The position numbers and the translations under genes are program-made. The notes below the pieces were generated by a model. That model had not been told where the DNA came from. It made no database searches and worked only from the letters and a program-made list of their open reading frames with translations. Shown one piece after another: positions 34,683-44,255 of a DNA stretch of 64,000 bases (positions within the stretch are counted from its first letter, which is position 1; each line of letters begins with the position of its first letter). Source of the stretch: Rhizobium sp. Leaf453 (GTDB lineage: Bacteria > Pseudomonadota > Alphaproteobacteria > Rhizobiales > Rhizobiaceae); contig NZ_LMRG01000001.1 of assembly GCF_001425605.1 (NCBI RefSeq), forward strand, positions 811,597 to 875,596, given 5' to 3'.

Positions 34683-35729
34683 TTACGCCTTAGGCACGAA
34701 CGGCTTCGGCCGCCGGGCTGCGCCCTGACGCTCCAGCATCCAGCCGGGATATTCCGCCGGCAGCGCACTGACAGCGTTGAGCTTGTCCAGATCCTCCGCA
34801 TCCAGCTTCAGATCCACCGCCTTCAGGTTTTCCTCCAACTGCTCAACCCGTTTGGCACCGACGATGACGCTGGTGACGAACGGTTTGGCGAGGATAAAGG
34901 CGAGCGCCACCTCGGCAACGCTGGCACCATGCTTGGCGGCAACCTCACGCATGGCGGCAACGCAATCCCAGGCCCGATCGGTATTGACGGGCGGGAAGTC
35001 GAAGGCGGCACGGCGGCCCTCGCCATTGCCCGGCGCGCCCGGACCGTACTTGCCCGACAAGAGACCGCCGGCGAGCGGCGACCAGACCATCAGGCCCATC
35101 TTCTCCTCGGTCAGCAGCGGCACGATCTCGCGCTCGAGATCACGGCCGGCGATCGAGTAATAGGCCTGCAGGCTGTCGAACTGGGCAAAGCCCTTGCGCT
35201 CGGAAATGCCCAGCGCCTTGGCGATGCGCCAGGCCTGCCAGTTGGAGATGCCGATATAACGAACCAGCCCGCCGGTGACGAGATCGTCAAGCGCCCGGAG
35301 CGTCTCGTCGATCGGCGTGATTGGGTCGGTCGCGTGGATCTGGTAGAGGTCGATATGATCCATCTGCAGGCGATCGAGGCTCGCCTCGACCGAATCCATG
35401 ATATGCCCGCGCGAGGCGCCGCGATCGTTCGGCCCGTCGCCCATCTGGCCATAGACCTTGGTGGCAATGACGACATCCTTGCGGTCGACGCCGAGATTGA
35501 TCAGCGACTGGCCGAGCAGCTCCTCGGAAATGCCGTTGGAATAGACATCGGCCGTGTCGATGAAATTGACGCCAGCATCAAGCGAATGCCGGACGATCCG
35601 GTCGGCGGCGTCCTGATCGACGTCGGCGATCGAACCCCACATGCCCTCGCTCGCCGGCCCGAAGGTCATGGTGCCGAGGCAGATTTCCGAAACGAACAGG
35701 CCAGTCTTGCCAAGCTGATTGTAACGCAT
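34683..35729 (-). CDS. Aldo/keto reductase
   Basis: A 348-residue NADPH aldo/keto reductase with DTADVYSNG (Asp and Tyr catalytic), the lysine in IATKVYG, His in YQIHATDP and the VIVGAKR cofactor motif near the C-terminus. Start at ATG 35729 is set by GGAG eight bases upstream; a further in-frame ATG at 35741 lies on the ribosome site itself. It is 118 bases downstream of the AraC-family gene and is likely controlled by it, as yqhC controls aldehyde reductases in E. coli. Confidence 0.93.
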   Translation of the reverse strand: MRYNQLGKTGLFVSEICLGTMTFGPASEGMWGSIADVDQDAADRIVRHSLDAGVNFIDTADVYSNGISEELLGQSLINLGVDRKDVVIATKVYGQMGDGPNDRGASRGHIMDSVEASLDRLQMDHIDLYQIHATDPITPIDETLRALDDLVTGGLVRYIGISNWQAWRIAKALGISERKGFAQFDSLQAYYSIAGRDLEREIVPLLTEEKMGLMVWSPLAGGLLSGKYGPGAPGNGEGRRAAFDFPPVNTDRAWDCVAAMREVAAKHGASVAEVALAFILAKPFVTSVIVGAKRVEQLEENLKAVDLKLDAEDLDKLNAVSALPAEYPGWMLERQGAARRPKPFVPKA

Positions 35730-35847
35730 GGTGTGCTCCATTTATCCATAGGTGTGGCGGGAAGCCCGGCAAAGCGGGCTGGGTGGTCGGTGATATGGGG
35801 CGCCAGCGCTGTCTCGCCAGCGTCCCCGGGGTAAACTGTGCTGCGCT

Positions 35848-36756
35848 CTATTCGGCCGCCGCCTGCGTTCTGAGCGCGGCGAGGTCGCGCAACGGAGACA
35901 GACCGTAAAGCCGGGTATATTCGAGCCCGAACTGGGAGGGGCTTTGGTAGCCGACCCGATGCCCGGCCGTGCCGACATCGAGATTTTCGACCAGCAACAA
36001 CCGGCGCGCTTCGTTGAGCCGGAGCTGCTTCTGGTATTGCATCGGCGTCATGGCGGTGACGCCCTTGAAATGATGGTGCAGCGAGGAAACGCTCATGCCG
36101 ACATGGTCTGCGAGGTCCTCGATCCGCAGTGCTCGGGCATAGTTTTCGCGCAGCCAGGCGATCGCTTTCGCGATGCGGTTACCGGGCGTATCGGCCGTAG
36201 CAATCTGGATCAGACGCGGTGCGTGCACGCCGGTCAGCAGACGATAGAGGATTTCCTGCTCGATCAGCGGCGCGACGCCCGGAATGTCGTCTGGAGTATC
36301 AAGGAGCTGGATATAGCGCAGCGTCGCATCGACAAGGGACGGCGGCGCCTTGGTGACCGCCAAGCCCCTTGTACCATTGGCTGTTGCCGCCACTGTCGGC
36401 ACCGCGATCCGCTGCAGCACCTCGCGGACCCTGTCGGGGTCGATCACCATGGCAAGGCCGAGATGCGGCTTGTCGGGGCTCGCGACCACCGTTTTGGAGC
36501 TGACAGGCAGGTCGACCGACACGACAAGACAGTCGCCAGCCCCGTAATTGTAGACTTCATGCCCGAGTTTGATACTCTTTTCGCCACCGACGACCAGCGC
36601 GAAGACCGGGCGATAGGCCGAATGGGTCATTACTGTCGGCGATGTCTGGCGGCCGATGAACAGGTTGTCGATGATCGTCTGCTGCGATCCTTCGCCCACG
36701 ACGTGGCGCGAAATGAGATCGGCGATTTTCTCAATATTGCCTGTCTGTGTCTGCAT
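35848..36756 (-). CDS. AraC-family regulator with AraC_N domain
   Basis: A 302-residue regulator. The N-terminal AraC_N cupin-like domain (about 15-170) has HSAYRPVFALVVGGEKSI and the YGAGDCLVVSVDLPV motif; the C-terminal half (about 190-295) has two helix-turn-helices with MSVSSLHHHFKGVTAMTPMQYQKQLRL and VGYQSPSQFGLEYTRLYG. AraC_N regulators frequently respond to aldehydes or quinones. ATG 36756 is the first sensible start; a longer frame (to 37737) is an artefact covering the divergent SDR. Divergent from SDR, upstream of an aldo/keto reductase. Confidence 0.94.
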   Translation of the reverse strand: MQTQTGNIEKIADLISRHVVGEGSQQTIIDNLFIGRQTSPTVMTHSAYRPVFALVVGGEKSIKLGHEVYNYGAGDCLVVSVDLPVSSKTVVASPDKPHLGLAMVIDPDRVREVLQRIAVPTVAATANGTRGLAVTKAPPSLVDATLRYIQLLDTPDDIPGVAPLIEQEILYRLLTGVHAPRLIQIATADTPGNRIAKAIAWLRENYARALRIEDLADHVGMSVSSLHHHFKGVTAMTPMQYQKQLRLNEARRLLLVENLDVGTAGHRVGYQSPSQFGLEYTRLYGLSPLRDLAALRTQAAAE

Positions 36757-36767
36757 GTTTCTGCCCT

Positions 36768-36875
36768 GGATCGCTGTGTGTTCCGTTGAAGACAAGCTAG
36801 TATCGAAAGCCGCCGGGTGAAATGTCTCCACCCCAACATTTGCAGGATCACATATAAATCTCGCAGGATCGCTGT
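36768..36875. promoter_or_regulatory. Candidate AraC-type direct repeats
   Basis: GGATCGCTGT occurs at 36768-36777 and 36866-36875; the latter is preceded by a further GCAGGATC at 36842-36849 and 36863-36870, 21 bases (two helical turns) apart. They sit in the 192-base interval between the divergent AraC regulator and SDR genes, as expected for sites bound by an AraC protein or a DNA loop. Confidence 0.35.
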
Positions 36876-36948
36876 AACGCATGGGGCCTTGTCTGCCGCA
36901 TGCTTGGGATATCGGACGGCTGAAGTCCGAAGAATCAAGGATGATCCC

Positions 36949-37677
36949 ATGACAAGATTGACCGGAAAAATCGCTATCGTCAGCGGCGCCGCCAATGGAC
37001 CGACGGCCCGCATCGCTGCCCGCCTCGCGGCGGAAGGTGCCGCCGTCGTGCTCAACGACGCCACCGACAGCGAGGGCGCAGTGCGCGTTGCCGCCGGCAT
37101 CGTCCGGCGGGGTGGCCGTGCCATCGCCGTGCAGGGAGACGTCTCGAAGGCGCAGGACGTGCGCCGCATCTTCCGGGCCACGGTCGAGATTTTCGGCACG
37201 CCCGACATCGTCGTCAACAATGCCGGCATTTTCAGAGCCGAGCCGGTCGACGCTTCGGATGATGCCGGCCGTGCCTTTGCGGTAAATGTCTTCGGCACCT
37301 TCCTGATGTGTCAGGAAGCGGCGCGCCAGTTCAACGGCCGGGGCGGCATCATCATCAACATGAGCTCGCCCGAGCATTGCGCCGCGACACCGGACGAAGA
37401 GACGCAATCCACCATCAAGGGCGCGATCGACATGCTGACGCTCGGCCTCGCCAAGGATTTCGTTGATCAGGGTATCCGCGTCGTCTCGATCGATCCGGCC
37501 CGGTTCGACATGCTGGATCTCTCCGATGACGATCTCCCCGCGCCGTCGGCACGTCACCTGTCGGGCCTGCTCCACCATCGCGCCCGTCTGCCGGGAAGCC
37601 GCGCCATCTCGCGCTCCGGCGATGTCGCCTTCATCCGCAACGAGTTGGTCGCCTCGACCGGCTGGCGCGGCTGGTAA
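36949..37677 (+). CDS. SDR-family protein lacking catalytic tyrosine
   Basis: A 242-residue SDR fold protein. The Rossmann loop is SGAANGPTARIA (12-23), with the third glycine replaced by threonine; NNAG is at about 90-93. The catalytic pair YxxxK is degraded: the lysine (K157 in STIKGA) is present, but the position four before it is Q153, not tyrosine. Serine 139/140 is kept. It may be inactive as an oxidoreductase, or use another residue. Divergent from the AraC gene. Start ATG 36949 has AAGGATGAT upstream. Confidence 0.88.
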   Translation: MTRLTGKIAIVSGAANGPTARIAARLAAEGAAVVLNDATDSEGAVRVAAGIVRRGGRAIAVQGDVSKAQDVRRIFRATVEIFGTPDIVVNNAGIFRAEPVDASDDAGRAFAVNVFGTFLMCQEAARQFNGRGGIIINMSSPEHCAATPDEETQSTIKGAIDMLTLGLAKDFVDQGIRVVSIDPARFDMLDLSDDDLPAPSARHLSGLLHHRARLPGSRAISRSGDVAFIRNELVASTGWRGW

Positions 37678-37761
37678 CCGACGGAGGCTGTCTTCAGCCT
37701 CCGTCGAACATGGATGATCGTATGCCGGTTTGGACAACCCTCCTCCGGCATTTTTCTTGTC

Positions 37762-38382
37762 TTACGCCTGGGGCGCGGTGCCGAGATAACCAAGCACGGC
37801 CCGCTTCACCCGCAGCGACAACGCGGCCCGGTCCCCGTCGCCATGTTCGCCCGCGGCATCGACCATGCCCTTGATGATCGCCACCACGTCGCGCGCGGCA
37901 GTTTCGATATCCGCCTGCGGCGGCAGGTCCGGGCGCAACAGCATGTGACGCGTCAGCTCGAAAAACCGTTCCTTGACCAACTCGGTATCGGCATCGAGCG
38001 GCAGGCGCGCCTCCTCGAAATCCAGCAGGCGTGCGAGCGCCGGCCGGCGCAATTGCTGCTCGACACAGGGACTGATCAACGCCGACACGGCCGCCTCGCC
38101 GGTCGGCTCACCGACTGAGCCCTCCGCGCTTTCGACCAGTGCCCGGGTCTCCCGCAGGATCAGCGCCCCGATCAACGCATCCTTGCGCGGAAAATACTGG
38201 TAGAGCGAGCCGACGCTGACCCCTGCCTTCTCCGCCACCGCATTGGTGGAAAATCCCTCATGGCCACGCTCCTCCAGAATGCGAGCCGCAGCCTCCACGA
38301 TCGCATCGACCGTTGCCTGCGAACGCGCCTGTTTCGGCGCTTTTCTCGGGATTGAGCGGGGTTTCGTGGGGTTGTCGATCAT
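37762..38382 (-). CDS. TetR-family repressor
   Basis: A 206-residue repressor. The DNA-binding domain (about 13-60) shows ARSQATVDAIVEAAARILEERGHEGFSTNAVAEKAGVSVGSLYQYFPRKDAL-type residues in the order expected of TetR proteins; the C-terminal ligand domain is of a typical helical length. It is divergent from the adjacent SDR gene and likely represses it. Start ATG 38382 has ATGATCGACAAC; the M at 38403 is possible but less likely. Confidence 0.94.
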   Translation of the reverse strand: MIDNPTKPRSIPRKAPKQARSQATVDAIVEAAARILEERGHEGFSTNAVAEKAGVSVGSLYQYFPRKDALIGALILRETRALVESAEGSVGEPTGEAAVSALISPCVEQQLRRPALARLLDFEEARLPLDADTELVKERFFELTRHMLLRPDLPPQADIETAARDVVAIIKGMVDAAGEHGDGDRAALSLRVKRAVLGYLGTAPQA

Positions 38383-38404
38383 GGCCGGGAACGCGAGTAG
38401 CAAA

Positions 38405-38420
38405 AAGCGAATAATCGCTC
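38405..38420. promoter_or_regulatory. Candidate TetR operator
   Basis: AGCGA-ATAA-TCGCT (38406-38419) is a perfect five-base inverted repeat with a four-base centre, of the size TetR dimers use, in the interval between the divergent TetR and SDR genes. Confidence 0.35.
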
Positions 38421-38498
38421 ATATTGCGCTGCATCGATCAGGATGCAAGGGGAGCCAGCGGCTGGCGACCTGTCCCATCAATCAATGGAGACCATGAC

Positions 38499-39236
38499 AT
38501 GCCCAACAACACCAGAACCGCAATCGTCACCGGCGCATCGAGAGGCATAGGCGCCGCCATTGCCCGCCAACTTGCTGCCGACGGCTTTCGGGCAGTCGTC
38601 AACTATGCCTCGAACGCCGGTGAGGCGGAAAAGGTCGTCGCCGACATCGAATCCGCAGGCGGCCGGGCGATCGCCGTTCGCGCCGATGTCTCCGACGCGA
38701 AGGACGTCGCCTCCCTGTTCGAGCGCACCGAAGCGGAACTCGGGCCGGTCGATGTGCTTGTCAACAATGCCGGAATCAGCAGGTTCGGCCTGCTTGCTGA
38801 GTTCTCCGACGAGGATTTCCAGCGGTTGATCGCGGTCAATCTCACCGGCACCTTCAACGGCATGCGTGAAGGCGCCCGGCGTATTCGCGATGGCGGCCGG
38901 ATCATCAACCTGTCGACCAGCATCATCGGCCATTACTCCCCCGGTAACGGTCTCTACGCCGCGACCAAGGCGGCCGTCGAAGCCATGACCCATACACTCG
39001 CCAAGGAACTCGGCAGCCGCGCCATCACCGTCAACGCCGTCGCCCCCGGCCCGGTCGCCACCGAACTCCTGCTGGCCGGACGCTCGGCGGAGGTGCTGCA
39101 GCGCCTCACCAACGACATCCCGCTTGGCCGGCTGGGACAGCCAGAGGATATCGCAGAGGTCGTGTCATTCCTCGCAAGCCCGGATAGCGGCTGGGTGAAC
39201 GGACAGGTCATCAAGGCGAATGGGGGGCGGAATTGA
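38499..39236 (+). CDS. SDR-family oxidoreductase (FabG-like)
   Basis: A 245-residue classical SDR with every motif in place: TGASRGIG at about 11-18, NNAG at about 88-91, Ser in LSTSIIG, and YAATK as the catalytic pair. The C-terminal VNGQVIKANGG resembles FabG-type 3-oxoacyl reductases. The start ATG 38499 has GGAG eight bases upstream; an earlier ATG (38494) is out of frame. Divergent from a TetR gene which probably controls it; substrate unknown. Confidence 0.94.
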   Translation: MPNNTRTAIVTGASRGIGAAIARQLAADGFRAVVNYASNAGEAEKVVADIESAGGRAIAVRADVSDAKDVASLFERTEAELGPVDVLVNNAGISRFGLLAEFSDEDFQRLIAVNLTGTFNGMREGARRIRDGGRIINLSTSIIGHYSPGNGLYAATKAAVEAMTHTLAKELGSRAITVNAVAPGPVATELLLAGRSAEVLQRLTNDIPLGRLGQPEDIAEVVSFLASPDSGWVNGQVIKANGGRN

Positions 39237-39586
39237 CATCTGTTCTGCCCTTCTCTCGCCTATCGCGAGGTCATGTAAATTGCCCCGATGTGAGATTGCC
39301 GACAAAGTCTATCTCTGACGACTTTGAGGGGCTGCTTGGGACATTCAGCGGCGAACATCCTCCCCGTCATTCCCGTGCTCGTCACAGGAATCCAGTCAGC
39401 TCAAGTCATTGAGCTGAATAGAGTCTTTTGACCCGACGGACGTCGGGTCGCTGGATACCCGCCACAAGGGCGAGTACGACGGAGAGTGGGAATTGGCTGT
39501 CGTCAAATAAACGGCTTCCGGGTTTGTCGGCAGTATGAGACCGCGCAATTGCCCGGCCCCTCCATCCGGGCACAAGGCAGGTTTCG
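39237..39586. other. Intergenic region with large palindromic element
   Basis: 350 bases between the convergent SDR and aldo/keto reductase genes. The first 125 bases show nothing notable. At 39364-39483 there is a nested palindrome described as a repeat. The rest holds no convincing gene: frames of 60-70 residues are not supported. Confidence 0.7.
39364..39483. repeat. Rhizobial 'GTGCTCGTCAC' interspersed repeat, full copy
   Basis: An outer pair of arms (39364-39395 and about 39450-39483, roughly two thirds paired) encloses two perfect hairpins: CAGCTCAA-GTCA-TTGAGCTG and GACCCGAC-GGAC-GTCGGGTC. The left arm CCGTCATTCCCGTGCTCGTC matches the half copy at 23728 at about 90 percent. It looks like a mobile or structured intergenic element of the rhizobial type. 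Confidence 0.65.
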
Positions 39587-40576
39587 TCAGAATCGCTGCG
39601 GAGCCGCAGGCTTGTTGCCAACGATCTTTTCGATGCGTGCCAGAACGTCCGGCGTCAGTTTATCCTTGTGATCGAGCGCCGCCAGATTGTCTTCCAGCTG
39701 CGATTTGCGGGAAGCGCCGAGAATGACGGTCGATACGTTCCGGTTCGAAAGGCACCAGAGCAGGGCGAGATGGGTCGTTGAAAGGCCCACCTCGTCGGCC
39801 AGCGCCGTCAGTTCCCTGACCTTTTCCAGCTGCGCACGACCTGCTTCACTCGACCATTTTTCCTTGAGCCATTCGTAGCCGGGAAGGTTCAGCCGGCTGT
39901 CGTTCGGCATATCCCTGTTGTATTTGCCGGTGAGGATACCCGAGGCCAGTGGCGACCAGATTGTCGTGCCCAGCCCCATCAGATCGTAAAGCGGAAGATA
40001 ATCGGCCTCGACCTTCTGGCGCTCGAAGAGATTGTATTGCGGCTGCTCCATCGTCGGCGGCGTGATCCGGAGATCGCGCGCCACGGCATAGGCCTCGGTC
40101 AGCTGCTGGGCCGACCATTCCGACGTTCCCCAGTAAAGAACCTTGCCCTGGGCGACGAGGTCGTGCATGGCGCGCACCGTTTCCTCGATCGGCGTGTCGA
40201 TATCCGGACGATGGCAGAAATAGAGATCGAGATAGTCCACCTGCAGACGCTTCAGAGCGGCATGAGCCGCATCGGTCACATGCTTGCGGGAAAGGCCTCG
40301 CTGCGTCGGCTTTTCGCCGCCCCAGAACACCTTGCTGGAGACGATGAAACTGTCGCGGCTCCAGGCCAGGGTTTTCAGCGCCTGCCCCATCACGATTTCG
40401 GAATTGCCGCTCTCGTAGCCTTCGGCATTGTCGAAGAAATTGATGCCGTTGTCATAGGCGTGCGCCATCAGGCTCACGGCATCGCCGCCATCGACCTGCT
40501 TGCCGAATGTCACCCAGGATCCGAAGGAAAATTCGCTGACTTTCAGGCCCGATTTTCCAAGGCGACGATATTCCAT
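39587..40576 (-). CDS. Aldo/keto reductase (KCNAB/YghZ-type)
   Basis: A 329-residue aldo/keto reductase of the potassium-channel beta-subunit-like group. Catalytic residues are Asp and Tyr in [11 protein letters not shown], Lys in VSSKVFWGG and His in YFCHRPD; cofactor binding is via [13 protein letters not shown]. The substrates may be methylglyoxal or aldehydes, as in E. coli YghZ. The start has GAGGAACAG upstream. It is transcribed toward the repeat, away from dapE. Confidence 0.93.
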   Translation of the reverse strand: MEYRRLGKSGLKVSEFSFGSWVTFGKQVDGGDAVSLMAHAYDNGINFFDNAEGYESGNSEIVMGQALKTLAWSRDSFIVSSKVFWGGEKPTQRGLSRKHVTDAAHAALKRLQVDYLDLYFCHRPDIDTPIEETVRAMHDLVAQGKVLYWGTSEWSAQQLTEAYAVARDLRITPPTMEQPQYNLFERQKVEADYLPLYDLMGLGTTIWSPLASGILTGKYNRDMPNDSRLNLPGYEWLKEKWSSEAGRAQLEKVRELTALADEVGLSTTHLALLWCLSNRNVSTVILGASRKSQLEDNLAALDHKDKLTPDVLARIEKIVGNKPAAPQRF

Positions 40577-40765
40577 GACTGTTCCTCCGGTCCGCTAATG
40601 GCTGGATGTTTCATTATCGAAAGAACACCGCAGCTGCAAATGTCGGGGAGGATGGCTGCGACTAAGCTCCCGCATGCGCGCGCGCCCAAACACCACCCAC
40701 CTCACCCCGTGACAGTCCGGCATGGATCGGCTAAACCAAGCCCGCACAACAACAGGCCTTGTTTG

Positions 40766-41959
40766 ATGACCGCTACCGATCCCGTCGCCAATCTCTCCAC
40801 CCTCATTCGCTGCCCGTCCGTTACCCCCGCCGAAGGCGGTGCCTTGACGGCGCTGGAGGCGATGCTGAAGCCGCTGGGCTTTGCCACGCAAAGAGTGATG
40901 GCGACCGAGGACGGCACGCCGGATATCGAGAACCTCTATGCCCGCATCGGCACCGACGGGCCGCACCTGATGTTTGCCGGCCATACCGATGTCGTGCCGG
41001 TGGGCGACGAGGCCGCCTGGACGCACGGCCCCTTCTCGGCCGATATTGCCGGCGGCGAAATGTACGGGCGCGGCGCCGTCGATATGAAGGGCGGCATCGC
41101 CTGCTTTGCCGCCGCCGTCGCCCGCTATATCGAAAAGAACGGCCCACCCAGGGGCTCGATCTCCTTCCTCATCACCGGCGACGAGGAAGGCCCGGCCATC
41201 AACGGCACCATCAAGCTGCTGGAATGGGCAGCGGCAAAGGGCGAGCGCTGGGACGCATGCCTGGTTGGCGAACCGACCAATCCGGACACGCTCGGCGACA
41301 TGATCAAGATCGGCCGTCGCGGTTCGCTGTCCGGCACCGTCACCGTGCACGGTGTTCAGGGCCATGCGGCCTATCCACATCTCGCCGACAGCCCCGTGCG
41401 CGGCATTCTGGCGCTGACCCAGGCGCTGATGGACCCGCCTTTCGATAGCGGCACGGAAAGTTTCCAGCCATCCAATCTCGAAGTGACGACGATCGATGTC
41501 GGCAACAAGGCCGTCAATGTCATCCCCGCCAGGGCATCGGCCAGCTTCAACATCCGCTTCAACGATACCTGGGAGGCCGATAGCTTGAAGGCGGAAATCA
41601 TCGCGCGGCTCGACAGCGCTGCGGCGGATGGCGTGCTGCGCCCCGGCCGCGCGCCGGTCAAATACGATATCGTCTGGAGCGAGCGTCCGAGCCATGTCTT
41701 CCTGACCCGCAACAATGCCCTGATCGCATCGCTCTCCGGCGCCGTCGAGGCCGTTACGGGCCGTGAGCCGAAGCTCTCGACCACCGGCGGCACCTCCGAT
41801 GCGCGCTTCATCAAGGATTACTGCCCGGTCGTCGAGTTCGGCCTGGTCGGCCAGACGATGCATATGGTCGATGAGCGCGTCGCCGTCGCCGATCTGGAGA
41901 CGCTGACCAACATCTACGAGACCTTCATCAGCCGCTGGTTCGGTCATGCCGCAGATTGA
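40766..41959 (+). CDS. dapE: Succinyl-diaminopimelate desuccinylase
   Basis: DapE removes succinate from N-succinyl-LL-diaminopimelate on the route to lysine and peptidoglycan. The 397-residue M20-family enzyme has [10 protein letters not shown] and [10 protein letters not shown] zinc ligands, catalytic Glu in ITGDEEGP, and [13 protein letters not shown] plus [11 protein letters not shown] in the second domain. ATG 40766 begins at the standard N-terminus. It overlaps the next gene by 14 bases. Confidence 0.97.
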   Translation: MTATDPVANLSTLIRCPSVTPAEGGALTALEAMLKPLGFATQRVMATEDGTPDIENLYARIGTDGPHLMFAGHTDVVPVGDEAAWTHGPFSADIAGGEMYGRGAVDMKGGIACFAAAVARYIEKNGPPRGSISFLITGDEEGPAINGTIKLLEWAAAKGERWDACLVGEPTNPDTLGDMIKIGRRGSLSGTVTVHGVQGHAAYPHLADSPVRGILALTQALMDPPFDSGTESFQPSNLEVTTIDVGNKAVNVIPARASASFNIRFNDTWEADSLKAEIIARLDSAAADGVLRPGRAPVKYDIVWSERPSHVFLTRNNALIASLSGAVEAVTGREPKLSTTGGTSDARFIKDYCPVVEFGLVGQTMHMVDERVAVADLETLTNIYETFISRWFGHAAD

Positions 41960-42560
41960 GGAAATCGGATATTACATCAAGGGCCTCTGGCTCCTGATCC
42001 TCGGCGACCGGAGCGGCTTCGACTGGCTCGACATCTCCGCCTCCGGCGTCTGGCGCTCCTTCGCAGCCTTCCTCTGGTGCCTGCCCGCCATGGCCGTCGG
42101 CTGGGCGGCGTGGCGCTTGTTCTATCTGGAGCAGATGCCACAGGGCACGGCAACGGGATTGCCGTTCATCGTCAAGCTGTTCCTCGTCGATGTCACGATC
42201 TGGATCGTGCCGCTTGTCCTGATCGCGATCCTGGCCAAGCCACTGGGCTATGCCGACCTGCTGGCATCGATCATCATCACCACCAACTGGCTGTCAGTCC
42301 CGACCGTCTATGCCATGGCCGTGCCCCTGACGATCAGGCTGGTTATTCCAGGCAGCGAAGGGCTGGCCTATCTCCTGTCCTTCCTGCTGCTGATCGCCAA
42401 TTTCACGGCGATCTTCCGGCTGATCAAAACCATCACCGGTGAACAGTTGCTGCTGGCGTCGGCGATCTCGGCACTGCTGATCCTGCCATCGCTGATGCTG
42501 AGCGAGGCGTTGCCGTCGTTTTTCGGGCTGATGCCGATCTACGCAGCGTCGCTTCAGTAA
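41946..42560 (+). CDS. Conserved rhizobial membrane protein, unknown
   Basis: A 204-residue protein with five to six helices and no recognised family. It sits between dapE (14-base overlap) and truA (convergent, 7-base overlap). It is entirely hydrophobic apart from short loops, with a few charged residues ([10 protein letters not shown]). A role in cell-wall precursor handling is conceivable from the neighbourhood but not shown. Confidence 0.8.
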   Translation: MPQIEEIGYYIKGLWLLILGDRSGFDWLDISASGVWRSFAAFLWCLPAMAVGWAAWRLFYLEQMPQGTATGLPFIVKLFLVDVTIWIVPLVLIAILAKPLGYADLLASIIITTNWLSVPTVYAMAVPLTIRLVIPGSEGLAYLLSFLLLIANFTAIFRLIKTITGEQLLLASAISALLILPSLMLSEALPSFFGLMPIYAASLQ

Positions 42561-43297
42561 TCGACCTGCATGAAATAAAGCCCGTCCGGGGGCGCGACCG
42601 GGCCACAGGCCTTGCGGTCCCGTGCCTCCAAGGCCTTGCGTACATCCTCCGGCGTCCAGCGTCCGTCACCGACCAGCTTCAGCGTACCGGCAAAGGAGCG
42701 GATCTGGTTGTGCAGGAAACTCTGCGCCGTCGCCCGCATCTCGATCACATCGCCATTGCGGGTGACGTCCAACCGGTCGAGCGTGCGCACTGGGCTGTTG
42801 GCCTGGCAATGGGTCGAGCGGAAGGTCGTGAAATCATGGCGCCCGACCAGAACCTGCGCCGCCGCGTGCATCGCGTCATGATCGATCGGCTTCGGCACCC
42901 ACCAGGCGCGTCGTGCCTCCAGCGCCAGCGGTGCGGGCCGTGAAATGATGCGGTAGAGATAATGCCGCCGGAGCGCGGAGAAGCGGGCGTCGAAATCATC
43001 GGGCACCTCCGCCGTCTCGAGGATTGCCACCTGCTCGCCCGCCTGTCCCAGATGCGCGTTCAGCGCGTTGCGCAGTGTATCCGGCTTCCACTGCCGGGAA
43101 AAATCCGCATGCGCCACCTGCCCGCAGGCATGGACGCCGGAATCGGTGCGTCCCGCACCACGGATCACCACACGCTCCTGCATCAGTGACAGAATTGCCT
43201 TCTCGACCGCGCCCTGGACGGATGGCCCATTGTCCTGCCGCTGCCAGCCGACATAGTTCGAGCCGTCATATTCGATGGTCATACGAAAGCGCGGCAT
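42554..43297 (-). CDS. truA: tRNA pseudouridine synthase A
   Basis: TruA makes pseudouridine at positions 38-40 of the tRNA anticodon arm. The 247-residue protein has the catalytic aspartate in [12 protein letters not shown] at about 49-60, and conserved RYLYRI-like (RRHYLYRI) and [13 protein letters not shown] segments. The ATG overlaps the fmt stop by one base (TGATG), so the two are co-translated. Confidence 0.97.
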   Translation of the reverse strand: MPRFRMTIEYDGSNYVGWQRQDNGPSVQGAVEKAILSLMQERVVIRGAGRTDSGVHACGQVAHADFSRQWKPDTLRNALNAHLGQAGEQVAILETAEVPDDFDARFSALRRHYLYRIISRPAPLALEARRAWWVPKPIDHDAMHAAAQVLVGRHDFTTFRSTHCQANSPVRTLDRLDVTRNGDVIEMRATAQSFLHNQIRSFAGTLKLVGDGRWTPEDVRKALEARDRKACGPVAPPDGLYFMQVDY

Positions 43298-44232
43298 CAG
43301 GCGAGCCTTGTGCCGGCAGGGACGGGCGTGCCCCGGCGGAATTCGTCTGCACCCAGCACCTTGCCGCCGGCCTTCTGCAGCCGTGTCAGGCGCACAGAAC
43401 CATCGCCGCAGGCAATCGTCAGGTCGCCGAACAGCGCCGTTCCGGTTTCCCCACCGGAAGTCTCGACCTTGGAGGACAGGACCTTGACACGCTCGGGCTT
43501 GCCGGCGATCTCCAGTTCAAACCAGGCGCCCGGAAAGGGCGACAGGCCGCGAATGTGATTGTGGACTTCGACAGCGGTCTTCGAAAAATCGATCCGCGTC
43601 TCGGCCTTGCTGATCTTGGCGGCGTAGATCACGCCCTGCTCGGACTGCGGTGTCAGCGGCAGATCGCCGCCATCGAGCTTGTCCATCGCTTCCTTCATCA
43701 GCCCTGCACCGACGAGCATGAGCCGGTCGTGCAGTTCGGCCGCCGTCATGTCTGGGCCGATGGCGACAACCTTGGTCAACGCGACGTCGCCGGTATCGAG
43801 CCCCTTGTCCATCTTCATCACCATCATGCCGGTCTCGTGATCACCGGCCATGATCGCCCGCTGGATCGGCGCGGCACCCCGCCAGCGCGGCAGAAGAGAG
43901 GCATGACCGTTGTAGCAGCCGAGCCGCGTGCCGTTGAGAATCTCCTCCGGCAGCAACAGGCCATAGGCGACGACGACGGCGACATCGGCATCGAAATCGC
44001 GGAAGGTCTGCCGGTCGGCGGCATCCTTGAAGTTGACGGGTGTCAGAACGGGAATGCCCAGCAGTTCGGCCGCCTGGTGCACAGGCGACTTCTGCAAGTC
44101 GAGGCCACGGCGTCCGCCCGGCCGCGGCGGCTGGGTATAGACCGCAACCACCTTGTGGCCGGCCTGCGCCAGCGCCGCCAGCGTCGGCACCGAAAATTCG
44201 GGCGTTCCCATGAAAATGATGCGAAGCGACAC
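43297..44232 (-). CDS. fmt: Methionyl-tRNA formyltransferase
   Basis: Fmt formylates the initiator methionyl-tRNA using 10-formyl-tetrahydrofolate. The 311-residue protein has [12 protein letters not shown] at about 8-19, [10 protein letters not shown], and the cofactor motif [17 protein letters not shown] at about 108-124; the C-terminal domain is present. Usually it follows def directly; here a toxin-antitoxin pair lies between. Start ATG 44232 is preceded by GGAGGC at some distance. Confidence 0.97.
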   Translation of the reverse strand: MSLRIIFMGTPEFSVPTLAALAQAGHKVVAVYTQPPRPGGRRGLDLQKSPVHQAAELLGIPVLTPVNFKDAADRQTFRDFDADVAVVVAYGLLLPEEILNGTRLGCYNGHASLLPRWRGAAPIQRAIMAGDHETGMMVMKMDKGLDTGDVALTKVVAIGPDMTAAELHDRLMLVGAGLMKEAMDKLDGGDLPLTPQSEQGVIYAAKISKAETRIDFSKTAVEVHNHIRGLSPFPGAWFELEIAGKPERVKVLSSKVETSGGETGTALFGDLTIACGDGSVRLTRLQKAGGKVLGADEFRRGTPVPAGTRLA

Positions 44233-44255
44233 GGTGCTCGGCCTCCCGTTCCTGA

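Noticed and set aside
36757-37737. Extension of the AraC frame across the SDR gene
   Set aside because: Antisense to the SDR and lacking AraC family similarity beyond 36756.
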